From Collinsella aerofaciens (lineage in GTDB: Bacteria > Actinomycetota > Coriobacteriia > Coriobacteriales > Coriobacteriaceae), in assembly GCF_028206795.1 (NCBI RefSeq), contig NZ_JAQLFJ010000018.1, positions 1 through 29,140 of the forward strand: a stretch of DNA of 29,140 nt, in the 5' to 3' direction. The notes below the pieces were generated by a model. That model ran no database searches. It was not told the DNA's origin and saw only the letters and a program-made list of their open reading frames with translations. Both the position numbers and the translations under genes were made by a program. Every line of letters begins with the position of its first letter. Positions within the stretch are counted from its first letter, which is position 1. Below, piece by piece: positions 27,301 through 29,140 of the stretch.

Positions 27301-27350
27301 ATCAGTAATGGCGTCATTGCCGTTGCTAGCAGTCGTTGCGTCTTTTTCAT
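24315..27350 (-). CDS. Secreted ChW-repeat protein with C-terminal L,D-transpeptidase (YkuD) domain
   Basis: A 1011-residue secreted wall enzyme. A signal peptide (1-29, MKKTQRLL then a hydrophobic core ending SVWA) is followed by a Ser/Asp/Glu-rich linker to about 100. About 14 ChW units in four to five triplets fill 103-855; the set at 405-500 is degenerate. Residues about 890-1011 are a YkuD domain (PF03734): SWLIMVDRQACRLGVF opens the fold, STPTPTGEYTV is the family strand, FHS holds His963, and MHVSQGCVRL holds the catalytic Cys987 in the S-Q-G-C-V-R motif. Such enzymes make 3-3 peptidoglycan cross-links or attach proteins to the wall. The ChW array probably positions it there. The ATG at 27350 is preceded by GGGGAAG. 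Upstream space 27351-27528 has a short inverted repeat TTTCGG/CCGAAA and a TAAATAAT stretch. Confidence 0.92.
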   Translation of the reverse strand: MKKTQRLLATAMTPLLILHCLLTPLSVWADSLPVQPESTDYSNSDASSSEDESFVLNDEQQGVEVEQPTVSDNDSPSSVSSESASNATDSPKPENDVSAVFGSVSYQTHVQDIGWQAPVSNGMTAGTTGRAKRVEALKINLLSQDGTPLGNDSISVQSHISGIGWEPQPVGNGQTSGTVGQSRAIEAIKLSLSGGLSDSYDIWYRVHSANVGWLGWASNGEPAGTQGYAYQIEAIQIKVLPKNAQDAPARGDAFRDHSQEPPTVSYRSHISNVGWMGVVADGKTSGVIDSRNAIEALSLSVNWYGHGGSISSRAHVSGIGWQSWSSGTVGTTGQSRSVESVQFKLNDEISATYDIWYRVYASKLGGWLGWTSNGSPAGSVGKGAAIQGIQVMLVEKGCSAPGDTANHFIGATDVLSGSSYGLNGNSLGTVQGKTILMGSESGSEPLTSLSISFDNQETSGSIGYSGCYEFSGWSGVVSDGAALNSKNDGRTLKAVRLTLTGDLSNAYDVWYRCFDSKKGWLGWACNGADAGATIPGSFLKAVEVRIISKGSGAPGVTDGAFVSDTSADCAHVVYQAHSASRGWFPSVLDGQDAGTTGKSLSLQALNVVLAGVDDDSLVEARAHVANIGWREWRSAGYVGTVGQGLAIQALELRINGPLANQYDIYYRVHSAGYGWLGWAKNGDSAGTTGLNIQIEAVQIKLVAKGGNPGSSSAPAFISAPALTLQAHVATLGWMNPVGNGGVAGTTGRSLAIEALKLNVSSSVSGGIEYSAHVQDVGWQGWTSNGNVAGTVGCAKRIEALKIKLTGDLSNYFDVWYRAYCQGFGWLDWTSNGQPAGTSRIGCRVESVQVKIVPKGAGAPGSTARPFTDQPLLPADMMTMLNRANRYSSSTSWLIMVDRQACRLGVFRGQRGSWSYAQYWTCSTVAPSTPTPTGEYTVTGKGYSFGHGYTCYYYTQFYGDYLFHSIPYYQGTFNPMDSRMGMHVSQGCVRLPIDRAKWIWDNVPLATKVVIY

Positions 27351-27442
27351 TCGACTTCCCCATCAATCGACCATCTTTAGCATCATTATTTATCGTTTCG
27401 GCAATTGCTTAAATACCGAAAACGTGAATGGCACTTAAATAG

Positions 27443-27478
27443 AAACGAACGGACCGTTGCAAAACGACCCGTTCGTTT
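27443..27478 (-). terminator. Hairpin after the ChW-NlpC/P60 gene
   Basis: A 10-bp stem AAACGAACGG / CCGTTCGTTT with a 16-nt loop, 51 bases past the stop at 27529. On the minus strand it is followed by CTATTT, a partial T tract. Confidence 0.65.
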
Positions 27479-27528
27479 TTAACCAGAGTAACTGCTAGAA
27501 CCTGTGCGAAGGCATGACTTTCGATCAG

Positions 27529-29140
27529 CTATGCAAGCGGCACGTTGTCATACCAACCCCACTTTGGCTTATATGAGGTGGAATAATAATCCAACCAGTA
27601 CGCCATATCGAGCGTCCTGATCTGACCGACATTATCCATAACCTGGTTATTGCCAATATAGAGACAAACGTGACCGTAAATGCTGCCCATGCGGGTATGC
27701 GTATGCGAAGGAACGGCAATGACCATTCCAACTTTCAGCTGAGAATAATCGGTGAATTTACAATAATCCCAGTAGTAATCGCAGGCATCTGTATGGACGT
27801 TCCTAAATCCGGCACGCTCGTAGATATCTGCAATCCACTCGGAGCACAATCCCGGGCCAGGAGACGGTACCTGTCGGGCAAGATCAACAATCTTCTTCTG
27901 CATAGGATTTGCAAACGCAGAAGGCTGCCCAAGCAAACATGGCGAAACGGTGCTCCCGGGGGCATTGGCGCCCTTCCTTGTAAGTCGAACTTGAACAGCT
28001 TGGACATGCGTCCCATAGCCAGTGCTACCGGCAACGGCACCATTTTTAGTCCAACCAAGCCAGCCGACATTATCGACATGGACCCTATACCAAACATCAA
28101 AATAGGTTGCTAAGTCACCAGAAAGAGAAATTTTAATAGCCTCAACCGAATTAGATTCAGCGGTAGACGAAAGCTGCTCCCCGTTTGTCTTGCCAGAAGT
28201 CCAGCCTACATTCGAAAGATGCAGTTGATAAGCAATCCCGCCGGCAACAGATGAAGTAGTTTTAGCCGAAAACCCGGTGATGGGAATTCCCTGACCGGTC
28301 GTACCGGACACCTCTCCGGCAGGGACATAATTCTGCCAAGCACCTTTCACCTGAGCGGAATATGTCACCGTAGGTATTTCAAGATGGGGATAGCCCGATG
28401 TATCAGGATGGGAGGTACCCTTCTTAATGAGCTTAATCTGAACAGCCTCGAGAGAGCATGACATACCGGTGGTGCCGGCCTCCTCGCCGTCCTTGGCCCA
28501 GGCCATCCAGCCGATGTTGGAGGCGTGCACGCGGTAGTAGACGTCGTAGTCCTTGGCGAGGGAGCCCGTGAGCCTCAGGCGCACGGCCTCGACGGCGCGG
28601 CCCTGGCCGGTGGTGCCGCCCTCGGAGGCCGAGGGGGTGTCCCAGCCCTGCCAGCCGACGCCCGAGACGTGGGCGTCGATCTGGACGCACGAGCCGTCTG
28701 AGTAGTCGGAACTGTCGAGCGAGAGCTTGAGGTCCTCGAGGGCGAGGCCGCGGCCTGTGGTGCCGGCGGTCGCCCCGTCGGACACGGCGCCCTGCCAGCC
28801 AACGTTGGAGACGTGGGCGCGGTAGGTCAGGGACATGGGCTTCTTCTTGAAGGCGTAGTCGACGTTGGCCCCGTCGGACGAGGGGGCGGCGTCGCCCTTC
28901 TTGACGAGCCTGATCTGGACGGCCTCGACGCTCCTGCCGAAGCCGGTGGTGCCGGCCTCCTCGCCGTCCTTGGCCCAGGCCATCCAGCCGATGTTGGAGG
29001 CGTGCACGCGGTAGTAGACGTCGTAGTCCTTGGCGAGGGAGCCCGTGAGCCTCAGGCGCACGGCCTCGACGGCGCGGCCCTGGCCGGTGGTGCCGCCCTC
29101 GGAGGCCGAGGGGGTGTCCCAGCCCTGCCAGCCGACGCCA
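27529..29140 (-). CDS. Secreted ChW-repeat protein with C-terminal NlpC/P60-like peptidase, 5' end outside the window
   Basis: The frame is open through the window end, so the start and signal peptide are not seen; internal GTG codons near 29061 lie inside a ChW unit and are not starts. About eight ChW units are visible in A-B-C order with KKGDAAP and RKGANAPGS closing motifs. The last 120 residues form a cysteine peptidase: GLCSEWIADIYERAGF has the nucleophile Cys (codon 27844-27846), and SIYGHVCLYIGNNQVMDN has the His and a polar third residue. This matches NlpC/P60-type wall hydrolases or amidases that cleave peptidoglycan stems. The 5' part (from about 28466 upward) is markedly GC-rich and contains a long exact repeat, while the 3' part is AT-richer, suggesting recombination within the gene. 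Confidence 0.88.
   Translation of the reverse strand, partial: GVGWQGWDTPSASEGGTTGQGRAVEAVRLRLTGSLAKDYDVYYRVHASNIGWMAWAKDGEEAGTTGFGRSVEAVQIRLVKKGDAAPSSDGANVDYAFKKKPMSLTYRAHVSNVGWQGAVSDGATAGTTGRGLALEDLKLSLDSSDYSDGSCVQIDAHVSGVGWQGWDTPSASEGGTTGQGRAVEAVRLRLTGSLAKDYDVYYRVHASNIGWMAWAKDGEEAGTTGMSCSLEAVQIKLIKKGTSHPDTSGYPHLEIPTVTYSAQVKGAWQNYVPAGEVSGTTGQGIPITGFSAKTTSSVAGGIAYQLHLSNVGWTSGKTNGEQLSSTAESNSVEAIKISLSGDLATYFDVWYRVHVDNVGWLGWTKNGAVAGSTGYGTHVQAVQVRLTRKGANAPGSTVSPCLLGQPSAFANPMQKKIVDLARQVPSPGPGLCSEWIADIYERAGFRNVHTDACDYYWDYCKFTDYSQLKVGMVIAVPSHTHTRMGSIYGHVCLYIGNNQVMDNVGQIRTLDMAYWLDYYSTSYKPKWGWYDNVPLA
28466..28662 (-). repeat. Exact DNA repeat, copy 1 (partner 28943-29139)
   Basis: A stretch of 197 bases identical to 28943-29139 at a distance of 477 bases (159 codons). 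It covers most of a B-type ChW unit and the following C-type unit. Identity stops at 28465, exactly where the gene changes from GC-rich to AT-richer sequence. Confidence 0.9.
28943..29139 (-). repeat. Exact DNA repeat, copy 2 (partner 28466-28662)
   Basis: Second copy of the 197-base repeat, running to the last base but one of the window; the final base differs (A here, C in copy 1). More copies may follow outside. Confidence 0.9.

Noticed and set aside
28433..29139. CRISPR-like array suggested by regularly repeated sequence
   Set aside because: The repeats are about 197 bases long, 477 bases apart and in frame with ChW protein units; there are no short repeats with unique spacers and no cas genes.

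Overview
The window looks like chromosome of a Gram-positive gut actinobacterium, most probably a Collinsella-like member of the Coriobacteriia. This is inferred from three tandem genes for secreted ChW-repeat (PF07538) surface proteins, an RmlC-RmlD fusion, GtrB/CsbB-YfhO type glycosylation genes, and a mix of GC-rich host-like genes with AT-richer accessory genes. Nearly the whole window concerns cell-envelope glycan synthesis, export and wall remodelling. No gene-free stretch exceeds 300 bases; the longest are 20746-20961, 24130-24314, 27351-27528 and 2163-2322, and what they hold is described.

Left part (1-6670). A truncated acyltransferase-3 gene, a terminator and tRNA-Arg(TCT) are followed by a Wzt/Wzm (TagH/TagG) ABC exporter on the minus strand. 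Divergent from it runs a three-gene operon: two membrane-anchored GT2 enzymes of the polyprenyl-phosphate sugar synthase type and a YfhO-family GT-C-like membrane protein. Together these look like a lipid-carrier-dependent glycosylation cassette.

Middle part (6690-11680, minus strand) holds the dTDP-L-rhamnose pathway: rmlA, rmlB and a fused rmlC-rmlD. All are strikingly GC-rich. Between rmlA and rmlB sits an unrelated, AT-richer two-gene module: a DUF4869-type protein and a P-loop ATPase whose C-terminal half resembles a degenerate TOPRIM domain. Its function is unknown.

Next (11780-20750, minus strand) is a compact, AT-rich eight-gene glycan operon. In transcription order it encodes GT8, GT2 (RgpB-like), a Wzx-type flippase, GT2 (DPM-like), DUF2304, GT2, a DUF2142 multi-pass membrane protein, and a double-domain GT4. 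It ends at a 19-bp hairpin just upstream of rmlA. Rhamnose from the rml genes probably feeds this polysaccharide.

Right part (20960-29140, minus strand) has three ChW-repeat secreted proteins carrying different catalytic modules. The first holds a central domain that matches bacterial GT80 sialyltransferases, with the catalytic Asp, His-Pro, Glu and Ser-Ser positions retained. The second ends in a YkuD L,D-transpeptidase. The third, cut by the window end, ends in an NlpC/P60-like peptidase. The extracellular sialyltransferase-like protein is the most unusual item. The third gene also contains a long identical DNA repeat whose edge coincides with an abrupt change of base composition.
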